A DNA stretch of 64,000 bases from Martinezella tropici (GTDB taxonomy: Bacteria; Pseudomonadota; Alphaproteobacteria; Rhizobiales; Rhizobiaceae), in NCBI RefSeq assembly GCF_003287875.1, contig NZ_QMKK01000035.1:1-64000 (forward strand), written 5' to 3'. The notes under the pieces were generated by a model. It saw nothing but the letters and a program-made list of their open reading frames with translations, had not been told where the DNA came from and ran no database searches. The position numbers and the translations under genes are program-made. Below, in pieces: positions 47,657 through 56,642 of the stretch (the stretch's first letter is position 1; each line of letters opens with the position of its first letter).

Positions 47657-48382
47657 ATGAGCAATTTTGTGCTGAGCAATGAGACGCGCGACAAGCTGAT
47701 GGGCGTCGCAACACCGACGATCGCCACCGCACTTTTCCGGCGTGGCCTGCGCAACCAATTCATTCAGGATGTGCGGCCGCTCTCACCGAAGAAGGCGAAC
47801 ATGGTCGGCCAGGCCTTCACGCTGCGCTATATTCCGGCGCGAGAGGACCTGAACACGCTCGAAGTCTTCCGCAACCCCGAGCATCCGCAACGGGCCGCCG
47901 TCGAACAATGCCCGCCCGGCTTCGTACTGGTCATGGATAGCCGCAAGGATGCACGCGCCGCCTCGGCCGGCTCCATTCTCATCTCGCGCCTACAGGTACG
48001 TGGCGTGGCCGGCGTCGTCACCGATGGCGGCTTGCGCGACAGCCCGGAAATCGCCGCCCTCGACATTCCCTCCTATCATCACCGCCCGTCCGCGCCGACG
48101 AACCTGACGCTGCATCAGGCCATCGAAATCAATGGCCCGATCGGCTGCGGCGATGTGGCGGTTTTCCCAGGCGACGTTCTCGTCGGCGACAATGAGGGCG
48201 TCATCGTCATTCCGGCGCACCTTGCCGATGAAATCGCCACTGAGACCGTGGAAATGACGGCCTATGAGGATTTCGTCACCGAGGAAGTCATGAACGGCGC
48301 GACCATCATCGGTCTTTATCCTGCGACCAGCGACGCCCCGAGACAGAAATTCGCCGAATGGCGAAAGAGGAAGGGCCGATAA
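47657..48382 (+). CDS. RraA-fold protein, probable aldolase or lyase of sugar-acid breakdown
   Basis: A 241-aa protein annotated in relatives as ribonuclease activity regulator RraA. The fold is shared by 4-hydroxy-2-oxoacid aldolases. I see TPTIATALFRRGLRNQFI, GQAFTLRYIPARED, VMDSRKDARAASAGSI, VRGVAGVVTDGGLRDSPEI (the GxxxTDGxxRD active-site motif) and VFPGDVLVGDNEGVIVIP. Because it follows a sugar-acid dehydratase in one operon, an aldolase or decarboxylase acting on the 2-keto-3-deoxy acid is more likely than an RNase E inhibitor. GAGGG precedes the ATG. Confidence 0.85.
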   Translation: MSNFVLSNETRDKLMGVATPTIATALFRRGLRNQFIQDVRPLSPKKANMVGQAFTLRYIPAREDLNTLEVFRNPEHPQRAAVEQCPPGFVLVMDSRKDARAASAGSILISRLQVRGVAGVVTDGGLRDSPEIAALDIPSYHHRPSAPTNLTLHQAIEINGPIGCGDVAVFPGDVLVGDNEGVIVIPAHLADEIATETVEMTAYEDFVTEEVMNGATIIGLYPATSDAPRQKFAEWRKRKGR

Positions 48383-48397
48383 AACCACATTAGGTCA

Positions 48398-48424
48398 CGC
48401 AGCCGGCGGATTTGCCCGGCTGCG
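48398..48424. terminator. Bidirectional terminator-like hairpin
   Basis: CGCAGCCGG (48398-48406) and CCGGCTGCG (48416-48424) form a perfect 9-bp stem between the convergent RraA and DUF922 genes. No strong T-run is present on either side. Confidence 0.55.
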
Positions 48425-48433
48425 GTCCCTCAA

Positions 48434-49048
48434 TTACTCTTCCTTGACCAGCTTCAAGACCAGCTGCTGGAGATTGCCGCCGTCGCTGAATTCGACCTTG
48501 TCGAAGTCGCTGTTTTTCTGCCGCTCTTTGCTGGAAATCTCCCCGAGCCGTTTTGTGAGCTCGACGCGGATCTTGCTGCATTTCGGGTCATCCGGCACGG
48601 AGAAGCCGACGCTCACGGCTTCGATCTCCTTGACCATGTCCTTGATGAAGCCGCCATGCACACGCTCATGCGCTTCGACCCCGGCGATGAATTTTTGCCA
48701 GCTTTTGCGGGTCGAAGCGGGCAATTGCGCCGAAGGTTTCGGCAATGTGTAAGTGATGATCAGCTTCGGTATGTTGACCGTGATCATGCAGGCGCCATCC
48801 GGCTGCGGTTCGTATTTCCGGGTCCAGGTCAGCTTGAAATCGGTATGGGCAATCGCCCTCACCTTGGGTCCGAGCAAGGGACCGCGCTCGCCGATCGAAT
48901 CGTAGAGTTCACGCCCCGATCTTCCGGCAATCGCGTAGGTCTTGACGGTCTCGATCGGCTGCCAATCCGCCTGTGCTGCAAAAGGATAAAAAGCGATGCC
49001 CATCGCCACCATACCCAACGCAATATCTGATTTCACCAAGATCCCCAT
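48434..49048 (-). CDS. DUF922 secreted protein, putative Zn-peptidase
   Basis: A 204-aa protein of the DUF922 family. It has a signal peptide (SDIALGMVAMGIAFYPFAAQ, cleaved near AQA), followed by YAIAGRSGRELYDSIGERGP and THTRKYEPQ-like WTRKYEPQPDGACMITV. The helix AGVEAHERVHGGFIKDM contains HERVH, an HExxH-like motif that suggests a metal site. Periplasmic location is predicted; substrate unknown. ATG 49048 is chosen because it gives a compact signal peptide. Confidence 0.82.
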   Translation of the reverse strand: MGILVKSDIALGMVAMGIAFYPFAAQADWQPIETVKTYAIAGRSGRELYDSIGERGPLLGPKVRAIAHTDFKLTWTRKYEPQPDGACMITVNIPKLIITYTLPKPSAQLPASTRKSWQKFIAGVEAHERVHGGFIKDMVKEIEAVSVGFSVPDDPKCSKIRVELTKRLGEISSKERQKNSDFDKVEFSDGGNLQQLVLKLVKEE

Positions 49049-49111
49049 GCATCGCCGCACGCAAGCGCGGCAAATTAGCTGGCGCGATCAACCATGACAA
49101 TGCGGCCCGTG

Positions 49112-49648
49112 TCAAACGGCCGAGGTCGATTGCAACAGGTCTTCGGCATCTTCACGCTCCATATCGAAAACCCGTTTGCCAATCGCAAAGCTGAAACCGT
49201 TGCGGGCGAAGGCGGATAATTCCTTTGCCTTGCGCTTCTCGTCGAGGTCACCGCGCCGGAAGGGGCCGAAGCCACGCTTCCGGGCAAAGATGACGGCGGA
49301 ATGGAGATCATCGACCTCCTCCACGGCCGCAACGACCGTTTCACCGGCAATTCCCTTGGATGCGAGCTTGAAGGCGATGGCTTTCCTCGACTTGCCTGAT
49401 CGAACTGCCGAACGCGTGCTGATCTCGGCATAGGCGACGTCATCGAGCACCTTCAGCTCATAAGCGAATTTGACGGCAAAATCGGCAAGCGCCCTGACCT
49501 GTGTATCGTTGATATCCTCGAACTTCTGCCGCGCCTTTTTAGCGATCGCATCGAACAGCTGCTTTTCAGTCATCATCCGGCGTTCGAGGCGATAGATGGT
49601 GGAGTTGCGTGCCCAGGAGAGCATGCGGCTTGTCGGCGCTTCATCCAT
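49112..49648 (-). CDS. recX: Regulatory protein RecX
   Basis: A 178-aa RecX-type modulator of RecA. The three-helix repeats are visible: AISTRSAVRSGKSRKAIAFK-type helix pair, LDDVAYAEISTRSAVRSGKS, and AFKLASKGIAGETVVAAVEE. The N-terminal RMLSWARNSTIYRLERRMMT is the common rhizobial RecX start region. ATG 49648 (MDEAPTSRM) is preferred, although a ribosome binding site is weak. recA is not in the window. Confidence 0.85.
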   Translation of the reverse strand: MDEAPTSRMLSWARNSTIYRLERRMMTEKQLFDAIAKKARQKFEDINDTQVRALADFAVKFAYELKVLDDVAYAEISTRSAVRSGKSRKAIAFKLASKGIAGETVVAAVEEVDDLHSAVIFARKRGFGPFRRGDLDEKRKAKELSAFARNGFSFAIGKRVFDMEREDAEDLLQSTSAV

Positions 49649-49908
49649 GAAGGGGGACATTCGAGAAGAGAGGAATCATCACGGAGAATTTTACGCGAGC
49701 AAGGCCAACCAGGCAATGAATGCACTTGGTAATCATGGGATGATTGGCTATGGTGTCTCTGCGGCCACGGCATTGAAACGCCGAGCGTCGAACCCCCATC
49801 GACGGTGGAGGCCGTCTCAAGCATCACATTGCTATGGATCACGGAGCCTGCGGCTTTCCCGACCGCTTTGCCGATCGGGCACCAGCGCTCCGTTCAGAGG
49901 AGGCAGAA

Positions 49909-50940
49909 ATGGATTATCGCAAGCTCGGCCCAAGCGGGGCCGTTGTCACGGCCTATTGCCTTGGCACCATGACTTTCGGCGCGGAAGCAGACGAGGCCGC
50001 ATCGCATAAACTTCTTGACGATTATTTCGCATGGGGCGGCAATTTCATCGACACCGCCGATGTCTACAGCGCCGGCAAGTCTGAGGAGATCATCGGCCGC
50101 TGGCTGAAAGCTCGCCCCGCCGAGGCCCGCCAGGCCATCATCGCAACCAAGGGCCGTTTCCCAATGGGCAACGGTCCGAACGATCTCGGTCTGTCGCGTC
50201 GTCATCTCGGCCAGGCGCTGGACGATTCCCTGCGCCGTCTCGGCATCGAACATATCGATCTTTATCAGATGCATGCCTGGGATGCCCTGACGCCGATCGA
50301 GGAGACGTTGCGGTTTCTCGACGATGCCGTGCGCGCCGGCAAGATCGGCTATTACGGCTTCTCCAATTACGTCGGCTGGCATATCGCCAAGGCCGTCGAG
50401 ATCGCCAAGGCACAGGGCTACACGCGGCCGGTGACGCTGCAGCCGCAATATAATCTGCTCGTTCGCGACATCGAACTCGAGATCGTCGATGCCTGCCTTG
50501 ATGCCGGCTTGGGCCTGCTTCCCTGGTCGCCACTTGGCGGCGGATGGCTAACAGGCAAATACAAGCGCGACGAAATGCCGACCGGCGCCACGCGGCTTGG
50601 CGAGAACCCCAACCGCGGCAGCGAATCCTTTGCTCCACGCAACGCACAGGAGCGCACCTGGGCGATCATCGCCGCCGTGGAGGAGATCGCCAAGGCGCGT
50701 GGCGTTACCATGGCGCAGGTGGCGCTTGCCTGGACAGCAGCCCGGCCCGCGGTCACCTCCGTTATCCTCGGCGCCCGCACGCGTGAGCAGCTTGCCGACA
50801 ATCTGGGTGCGGCCGAACTGAAGCTCACGGAGGCGGAAATGGACAGGCTGAACGAGATCAGCGCTCCTCAGCCCGCCGCCTATCCTTATGGCGAGAGCGG
50901 CAGGAACCAGCGCCATCGCAAGATGGAGGGCGGCCGCTAA
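49909..50940 (+). CDS. Aldo/keto reductase
   Basis: A 343-aa NADPH-dependent TIM-barrel reductase of the AKR superfamily. MDYRKLGPSGAVVTAYCLGT, FIDTADVYSAGKSEEIIGRW (catalytic Asp and Tyr), the Lys in IIATKGRFPMG and the His in DLYQMHAWD are all intact; SVILGARTREQLADNL binds the cofactor 2'-phosphate. AGGAGG lies 7 nt before ATG 49909. It is convergent with a second aldo/keto reductase, 73 nt apart, but the two are only moderately alike. Confidence 0.92.
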   Translation: MDYRKLGPSGAVVTAYCLGTMTFGAEADEAASHKLLDDYFAWGGNFIDTADVYSAGKSEEIIGRWLKARPAEARQAIIATKGRFPMGNGPNDLGLSRRHLGQALDDSLRRLGIEHIDLYQMHAWDALTPIEETLRFLDDAVRAGKIGYYGFSNYVGWHIAKAVEIAKAQGYTRPVTLQPQYNLLVRDIELEIVDACLDAGLGLLPWSPLGGGWLTGKYKRDEMPTGATRLGENPNRGSESFAPRNAQERTWAIIAAVEEIAKARGVTMAQVALAWTAARPAVTSVILGARTREQLADNLGAAELKLTEAEMDRLNEISAPQPAAYPYGESGRNQRHRKMEGGR

Positions 50941-50948
50941 ATGCTGTT

Positions 50949-50979
50949 GGCGGCGGGACAGCCAATTTGCTCCGCCGCC
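50949..50979. terminator. Hairpin between convergent aldo/keto reductases
   Basis: GGCGGCGG (50949-50956) and CCGCCGCC (50972-50979) form an 8-bp stem over a 15-nt loop, followed by TTCGTT. It probably serves both convergent genes; efficiency is uncertain. Confidence 0.5.
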
Positions 50980-51013
50980 TTCGTTGCCATGGTCCACAGG
51001 AATACCTGCCGCG

Positions 51014-52048
51014 TCAGACCAGCGGCGGATTGAGTCTCGCAAAGCCTTCCTGACGCCGATACGGAAAATAGGGATAGGGAGCCGTCAGCTCGCTCACCTT
51101 GTCCAACTTCTCGATCTGCTCTTTCGAAAGCGTCCAGCCGACCGCGCCGAGATTCTGGCGCAACTGCTCCTCATTGCGCGCGCCGATGATGACGCTTGCA
51201 ACCGTCGGCCGGGACAGCAGCCAGTTGATCGCGATCTGCGGCACGCTCTTTCCGGTCTCGACAGCAATCTCATCCAGCACATCGACAATATCGAACAGCT
51301 TCTCGTCATCGACGGGCGGGCCGAATGACGCCGTCTCATGCAAGCGGCTCTTTTCGGGCAATGGCTGGCCGCGGCGGATCTTGCCAGTGAGCCTGCCCCA
51401 TGCCAGCGGACTCCAGACCAGGGCGCCGACGTTCTGATCATGACCCAGCGGCATCAATTCCCATTCGTAATCGCGGCCAGCGAGCGAATAATAGACCTGA
51501 TGGGCGACATGGCGTGCGTAGCCGTACTTCTCGGAGATCGCGAGCGATTTCATCAGCTCCCAGCCGGCGAAGTTGGAAGCGCCGATGTAGCGGATCTTTC
51601 CCGCCTTCACCAAGCCATCGAGTGTGGAAAGCGTTTCCTCAATGGGCGTCGAGGCATCGAAAGCATGCAATTGTAAAAGGTCGATGTAATCGGTCCCGAG
51701 ACGCCGCAAGGCGGCGTCGACCGATGTGATCAATCGCGAACGCGAACTCCCCCAGTCGGCCGGCCCGTCGCCCATCGGCAGTGCTGTCTTCGTCGAGATC
51801 AGCACGGCATCCCGCCTGCCCCGGATCGCTTGGCCGAGCACCTCCTCCGATGCGCCTGCCGAATAGACATCCGCCGTATCGAAGAGATTGACGCCCGCCT
51901 CCAGGCAGATGTCGACCAGACGGCGCGCTTCCGTCGCATCCGTCGAACCCCAGGCGCTGAAGAGGAGCCCGCTACCGGCAAACGTGCCGGCGCCGAAACT
52001 GAGCACGGGGACGCGCAGGCCGGAGGCGCCGAGATTTCTGTAGTCCAT
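51014..52048 (-). CDS. Aldo/keto reductase (LysR-linked)
   Basis: A 344-aa AKR with MDYRNLGASGLRVPVLSFGA, NLFDTADVYSAGASEEVLGQ (Asp, Tyr), the Lys in LISTKTALPMG and His in DLLQLHAFD. The insertion around LVWSPLAWGRLTGKIRRGQP is usual for the YajO/YhdN-like group. It is divergent from a LysR regulator, 94 nt apart, whose target it probably is. Aldehyde detoxification is a reasonable but unproven role. Confidence 0.92.
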   Translation of the reverse strand: MDYRNLGASGLRVPVLSFGAGTFAGSGLLFSAWGSTDATEARRLVDICLEAGVNLFDTADVYSAGASEEVLGQAIRGRRDAVLISTKTALPMGDGPADWGSSRSRLITSVDAALRRLGTDYIDLLQLHAFDASTPIEETLSTLDGLVKAGKIRYIGASNFAGWELMKSLAISEKYGYARHVAHQVYYSLAGRDYEWELMPLGHDQNVGALVWSPLAWGRLTGKIRRGQPLPEKSRLHETASFGPPVDDEKLFDIVDVLDEIAVETGKSVPQIAINWLLSRPTVASVIIGARNEEQLRQNLGAVGWTLSKEQIEKLDKVSELTAPYPYFPYRRQEGFARLNPPLV

Positions 52049-52142
52049 CGTCTATCTCCTGTTGGTTCTTCAGATAGATAGACTGCTAAAAAGGCATGAT
52101 ATAGATTGCCGATCAGAAATTGATTTGTGATTTTAATTCATC

Positions 52143-53045
52143 ATGAGCCGCCAAGAAATCAATCGTTCCGGCGAAATGGAAGTCTTCGTGCGCGCCGTGG
52201 AGCTTGGTGGCTTCACTGCCGCCGCCATGGCCTGCCGCATGACGCCCTCGGCGGTCAGCAAACTCATCACGAGGCTGGAAAGGCGTCTCGGCGCCCGTCT
52301 CATCAACCGCTCGACACGGCGGCTGCAGCTAACCCCCGAGGGCTGCGCATTCTTCGAACGGAGCGTTGCCATCCTCGCCGATATCGCCGAGGCCGAACGC
52401 CACGCCTCGGCGGGAGAGCAGGCTGCCGGCCATATCCGCATCAACACCAGCGGCTCCTTCGGCAATCATGTGCTGGCCCCGCTTGTGCCCGCCTTCATGG
52501 CGCTGCACCCGAATATCTCATTGGAGATTTTTCACACAGACCGGATCGTCGACCTGATGGAAGAGCGGGCCGATGTCGCAATCCGCGCCGGACCGCTGAA
52601 GAGCTCCAGTCTGACGGCCCGCAAGCTTGGAGCAGCGCGTAAGGTCATCGTCGCCTCGCCAGCTTATCTGCAGCGGCACGGCACGCCCCGCTCCTTAAGA
52701 GAACTGGAGAAACATTGCCGCATCGGTTTTGCCTATTCCCGCGCAATCGAAGGCTGGCCGTTGCTGGTAGACGGCGAGATCGCGACGGTACCGCCCCCTC
52801 GCAGTCTGCAGGTGAGCGACGGAGAGGCCATGCGCCACCTTGCGCTCGGTGGTGCCGGTCTGGCACGGCTTGCCGCCTTCACCGTCGGATCGGATATCGC
52901 GGCTGGTCGCCTGCTGCCGGTCCTTGAAGAGCTAAACCCCGGCGATATCGAGGAGTTCCATGCCGTCTATATCGGCCAGGGCGGCCCGCTGCCGGCCCGC
53001 GTGCGCGCGCTGCTGGAGTTTCTGCGTGAAAACGTCAGCCTTTGA
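52143..53045 (+). CDS. LysR-family regulator
   Basis: A 300-aa regulator with the helix-turn-helix EVFVRAVELGGFTAAAMACR, MTPSAVSKLITRLERRLGAR and the substrate-binding domain AGHIRINTSGSFGNHVLAP, AFMALHPNISLEIFHTDRIV. It is divergent from the aldo/keto reductase gene and likely controls it; such pairs respond to electrophiles in several proteobacteria. A strong terminator follows. Confidence 0.9.
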   Translation: MSRQEINRSGEMEVFVRAVELGGFTAAAMACRMTPSAVSKLITRLERRLGARLINRSTRRLQLTPEGCAFFERSVAILADIAEAERHASAGEQAAGHIRINTSGSFGNHVLAPLVPAFMALHPNISLEIFHTDRIVDLMEERADVAIRAGPLKSSSLTARKLGAARKVIVASPAYLQRHGTPRSLRELEKHCRIGFAYSRAIEGWPLLVDGEIATVPPPRSLQVSDGEAMRHLALGGAGLARLAAFTVGSDIAAGRLLPVLEELNPGDIEEFHAVYIGQGGPLPARVRALLEFLRENVSL

Positions 53046-53050
53046 AAAGA

Positions 53051-53084
53051 GTGATGCGGCTTTTGGAGCCGCATCACCTTTTTT
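53051..53084. terminator. Rho-independent terminator
   Basis: GTGATGCGGC (53051-53060), 7-nt loop, GCCGCATCAC (53068-53077), followed by CTTTTTT. A perfect 10-bp stem ending the LysR gene. It may also act on the convergent peroxiredoxin gene, since AAAAGA lies on the other side. Confidence 0.9.
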
Positions 53085-53108
53085 GCAAATTTCAACCGCT
53101 GATCCCCA

Positions 53109-53768
53109 TCAGGCTGATGGCTGGCGGGTCTTGCGCAGATAGGGCAACACCGTGTCGAACGAGCCGAAACGGGCAATAGCGTCTTCGTTGGAGACGGCTG
53201 CCGTGATGATGACGTCTTCGCCCTGCTGCCAGTTTGCCGGTGTGGCAACCTGATGCTTCGATGTCAGCTGGATCGAGTCGATCGCACGCAGGATTTCTCC
53301 GAAATTGCGGCCCGTCGTCATCGGATAGGTGAGGATCAGCTTGATCTTCTTGTCGGGCCCGATGACGAAGACGGAGCGCACGGTGGCGTTGTCGGCCGGC
53401 GTGCGGCCTTCCGAACTCTCGCCCGCACCGGCCGGCAGCATGTCATAGAGCTTGGCGACGTTGAGGTCCTTGTCGCCGATCAGCGGATAGTCGACATCGA
53501 AACCGGTCGCCGTCTTGATGTCGTTCTTCCAGCGACCGTGACTTTCGACGGGATCGACAGAGATGCCAATGATCTTGACGCCGCGCTTGCGGAATTCGCC
53601 TTCCAAGCCGGCCATCGCGCCGAGCTCTGTCGTGCAGACCGGCGTGAAGTTCTTCGGATGCGAAAAGAGCACGGCCCAGCCATTACCGATCCAGTCATGG
53701 AACTTAATCTCGCCCTGTGTCGTCTCGGCCGTAAAATCCGGGGCGATATCGTTGATGCGCAAACTCAT
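53109..53768 (-). CDS. 1-Cys peroxiredoxin (Prx6 type)
   Basis: A 219-aa thiol peroxidase that reduces H2O2 and organic hydroperoxides. The peroxidatic Cys is C45 in FTPVCTTELG with the conserved HPKNFTPVCTTE context; no resolving Cys is evident, as in the Prx6 class. DYPLIGDKDLNVAKLYDMLP and SVFVIGPDKKIKLILTYP are typical. ATG 53768 has GGAGG upstream (TTGGAGGTAAGACA); a longer frame to 53849 is rejected. The cytoplasmic reductant is unknown. Confidence 0.94.
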   Translation of the reverse strand: MSLRINDIAPDFTAETTQGEIKFHDWIGNGWAVLFSHPKNFTPVCTTELGAMAGLEGEFRKRGVKIIGISVDPVESHGRWKNDIKTATGFDVDYPLIGDKDLNVAKLYDMLPAGAGESSEGRTPADNATVRSVFVIGPDKKIKLILTYPMTTGRNFGEILRAIDSIQLTSKHQVATPANWQQGEDVIITAAVSNEDAIARFGSFDTVLPYLRKTRQPSA

Positions 53769-53882
53769 TGTCTTACCTCCAAAGTTCTGCCCCCGTTGCT
53801 CGCCTTGAATGCGCCGATGTGGGGTACGATCAGAACATCCGCAGCACAATGGCGTCGAACGTTCGATATGAAAAGCCTTCTT

Positions 53883-54467
53883 TTAAATGGAAACGGCGAC
53901 AGCCCTCGAAAACCCCTGCGGCTGGCGATGTCTGCTGCGGCTCTTCAGTATTTCCAGGAAGCCATAACCGCTTGGCCAGCGCCCGAAGCCGCTGGCAATA
54001 TTGATGTGCCCCGCAAGGCCGATATTGCGGACATCGGAATTCCAGAGCCGCCCGAACAAGGTCAGCCGGTCGAGCCTCATATAGATATCGTTCAGGCTTC
54101 CGATCGTGATGCTGGGAAAAGGCAAGGCTTCCGTCGGCATCGTGCCGAAGGAAAGATGCCCGGCATGCAGGGCTTCCGTCACCGGAATGTCGCAGGGTGC
54201 GACGAGCAGCGCTCCCTTGACCCTTCGCGCGGCCGGACGGCCGGCCAATCTTGCCGTCAATACGCAGCCCAGGCTGTGCGCCACGATATAGGCATCGCCG
54301 GCCTCTTCCAGCGCTTCCTCCAGCCTTTCCATCCAGCTGCCGAGATGGGGAAAATCCCAATCGTCCTGCTCGACTAGTTGGACATCCTGATGATCCTGCA
54401 GCCAGTGACGCTGCCAATGCCCCTCACCCGAGCCAAAGAGACCCGGCACGATCAGTACTCTGGTCAT
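53883..54467 (-). CDS. RBBP9/YdeN-family serine hydrolase
   Basis: A 194-aa alpha/beta hydrolase. It has VLIVPGLFGSGEGHWQRHWL at the N-terminus, the nucleophile Ser in IVAHSLGCVLTARL, and a C-terminal His in GLAGHINIASGFGRWPSGY that completes the triad. The family cleaves small esters or peptides, but the natural substrate is unknown. ATG 54467 is used; longer frames upstream have no family similarity. Confidence 0.88.
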   Translation of the reverse strand: MTRVLIVPGLFGSGEGHWQRHWLQDHQDVQLVEQDDWDFPHLGSWMERLEEALEEAGDAYIVAHSLGCVLTARLAGRPAARRVKGALLVAPCDIPVTEALHAGHLSFGTMPTEALPFPSITIGSLNDIYMRLDRLTLFGRLWNSDVRNIGLAGHINIASGFGRWPSGYGFLEILKSRSRHRQPQGFSRAVAVSI

Positions 54468-54532
54468 GGAAGCCTCGCGACGAATAACGATAGGAAACTC
54501 AATTCGCGACACGACATCAAAGGCACCTCCTT

Positions 54533-54709
54533 TCAATACCAGGGCGCCGGCGTGGAGCACCAGTAATAGATCTCGTAGTCACGGGCGGAGAGTTCTCGTT
54601 CCCGCTCCACAGATTCAACCCAATCAACGGACCGCGTGCGAACATCCACCCTCTGCAGCGCGGGACCGGCAAAAATCGTCTTCAGGCGGCTGATGACATT
54701 CCATCTCAT
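54533..54709 (-). CDS. Small hypothetical protein, 58 aa
   Basis: I do not recognise this protein. It begins MRWNVISRLKTIFAGPALQR, contains an acidic/basic helix (RTRSVDWVESVERERELSAR) and ends aromatic-rich (DYEIYYWCSTPAPWY). ATG 54709 with GGAGG 5 nt upstream is a convincing translation start, which is the main reason to believe in the gene. It lies between the hydrolase and the FMN reductase, all in the same direction, and could be co-transcribed with either. Confidence 0.6.
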   Translation of the reverse strand: MRWNVISRLKTIFAGPALQRVDVRTRSVDWVESVERERELSARDYEIYYWCSTPAPWY

Positions 54710-54760
54710 GTAAGCCTCCATTCCGGTGACAAATCCAAGACGTTCGGGCGTCACCGCCCA

Positions 54761-55321
54761 TCATTCCGCAGCGGCAAGCCTCGTCACCGGATGCGGGAAA
54801 AAGGCCCCGAGCTCGCCGACAACCTCGTTGATGCGGTTGGCCAGCGGCTCTGACGACACCTTGTAGTCGGCGAAATCGCGATCCGATGCATAGACCGCCG
54901 TCGGCAAGGTATGGGCCATGAAGAAGCCGAAGAGCGGCCGCAGCTGATGTTCGACCATCAGCGCATGCCGGTCTCCACCGCCGGTCGCCGTGATGATGAT
55001 CGGCTTGGCCCGCAGCTCATGCGGATCGATGAGGTCGATCAGATGCTTGAACAGTCCGGGATAGGATCCCTTGAAGGTCGGCGAACCGATGACGAGAGCA
55101 TCGGCCGACACGATCTCATCGATGACGCTTCTCGCCTGATCGTCCAGATCTTTGCGCCATTTCGCCAGTCCGAGCGAGGCGCCGACATCGTGCAGATCGT
55201 AAACCCTGTTGGTGAAGCCATATTGCTCGCTTGCCAGGTCGGCAACGGTCTGCACCAGCGCGTAGGTCTTCGACGGCCTGTTGAAGCTGCCGGCAAAGCC
55301 GACGAGTTTGGGCGCACTCAT
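54761..55321 (-). CDS. NAD(P)H-dependent FMN reductase (SsuE/MsuE type)
   Basis: A 186-aa flavodoxin-fold reductase. The FMN phosphate loop is GFAGSFNRPSKTYALV, with ALVIGSPTFKGSYPGLFKHL (a core family string) and IIITATGGGDRHALMVEHQL. Relatives supply reduced FMN to monooxygenases or reduce quinones. ATG 55321 (MSAPKLVGF) has AAGGATGAGA upstream; an earlier in-frame ATG at 55339 is also possible. No monooxygenase is directly attached. Confidence 0.86.
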   Translation of the reverse strand: MSAPKLVGFAGSFNRPSKTYALVQTVADLASEQYGFTNRVYDLHDVGASLGLAKWRKDLDDQARSVIDEIVSADALVIGSPTFKGSYPGLFKHLIDLIDPHELRAKPIIITATGGGDRHALMVEHQLRPLFGFFMAHTLPTAVYASDRDFADYKVSSEPLANRINEVVGELGAFFPHPVTRLAAAE

Positions 55322-55739
55322 TCTCATCCTTTCGCTCATCCCTTTCGGAAATCACATGCGTTTTCGATAATGCGAATATTGTCCACAAAAATGGTAGATT
55401 AAAAGGAACGGTGATCTCCTGGGCCACTGGAAACGGAAAATCTCTTCCCGCCTCATGCCCTCCGGCGTCACTGCTTAGGCTGCCGGCTGGTCAACCCGGC
55501 TCGCGGGGCCTCAGCACCTACTCATCGAGCAGCGGCGGGCGCCATCTTTGCCAAGCGAAGTGCATATGATGAAACACGTGCCACGGATCGCGACACGTGC
55601 TCCCAGTACTGACGCTGTCATCAATTGATCGGCTTTTTGGCAAAGGCTATCGAACCAGCAAGCGGGACTGAAAACGTCGTTTCAGCGCCTGCTGGCGGCT
55701 GCAATGGCGAAGATTGCGCTACCACCGATGCTGTAATGC
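55322..55739. other. Intergenic stretch without a recognisable gene
   Basis: About 418 bases between the FMN reductase start and the 3' end of the quinone reductase gene. It must hold the FMN reductase promoter near its left end. I see no ORF with a family signature, no tRNA, and no strong hairpin. ACACGTG occurs twice (near 55575 and 55593), of unknown meaning. Confidence 0.45.
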
Positions 55740-56642
55740 TCAATGCTTGAGCACGACTTTACCCTGTGCTCCCCTGGCGACCGCATCTTGGGCCAAGCCC
55801 AATTCCTCCAGGGCAAAAACCTGCGAAATCGGTATCAGCAGCAATCCTCGCGCTGCAGCGTCGAGAACCGCGTCAAGCGTTGCGGCATCGGTTCGATGAT
55901 AGAGCTCGCGGATGGCCACGCGGTTGCCTTGGTTGGCGTCCTCGGGTACTGGAACAATGCTTGCGACCTGGCCGCCATCGACCACATTTTCGATGAGATT
56001 TTTAGCCACCGGCGCAGCGGCGCTGATGGCATATTGAAAGCTGGGGCTCTTTGCCGGCACGGTAATGTCCACGCCTTCCCCGACCAGCTCGCGCGCCTCG
56101 CCCATCCGCTCGGGCCGAACGCCCGCGACCGGCTGGGCACCTATTTGCTTGAGATATTGGATGGCGGCACGGCCGACGGAGCCGAGCGCACCCGAGATCA
56201 ATACCCGGTCACCTGTCTTGACACCCAAGGCATCCACAGTCTGTCTCCCGGTCAGGCCAGCCTTTACCAATGCCGCTCCCTGCTCGAAACTCAACGCAGC
56301 GGGCAGCTTGGCAACGGAGGTGGCTGGAACGAGCCCGAATTCGGCATGCGCTCCTTTGCCATTCGCGGGGAAATCGACTACGACGCGATCGCCAACCGCC
56401 AACCCTTCGACACCTTCGCCAATGTCTGCAATCGTGCCGGCGGCGTCCCCGCCTAGAACCGCCGGGAGCGGAAGCGGAATGTATTGCGACATGAAACCCT
56501 GGCGCAAAATGAGATCGAACGGATTGACGGCCGATGCCTCGATCTTGATCAAAACCTCGCCGGCACCCGGCTTTGGCGCAGGAATATCGCCGATTTCGAA
56601 TTGATCGATGTCGCCATAGGATTTCAGAAGCACAGCCTTCAT
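55740..56642 (-). CDS. NADP-dependent quinone oxidoreductase-like (zinc-free MDR)
   Basis: A 300-aa medium-chain reductase. MKAVLLKSYGDIDQFEIGDI and GEVLIKIEASAVNPFDLILR start the catalytic domain, and the NADPH-binding fold has DRVLISGALGSVGRAAIQYL. The zinc ligands of true alcohol dehydrogenases are absent, which fits a quinone/enone reductase. It is 162 nt from the DoxX gene, in the same direction. Reduction of quinones or dicarbonyls is the likely role. Confidence 0.9.
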   Translation of the reverse strand: MKAVLLKSYGDIDQFEIGDIPAPKPGAGEVLIKIEASAVNPFDLILRQGFMSQYIPLPLPAVLGGDAAGTIADIGEGVEGLAVGDRVVVDFPANGKGAHAEFGLVPATSVAKLPAALSFEQGAALVKAGLTGRQTVDALGVKTGDRVLISGALGSVGRAAIQYLKQIGAQPVAGVRPERMGEARELVGEGVDITVPAKSPSFQYAISAAAPVAKNLIENVVDGGQVASIVPVPEDANQGNRVAIRELYHRTDAATLDAVLDAAARGLLLIPISQVFALEELGLAQDAVARGAQGKVVLKH

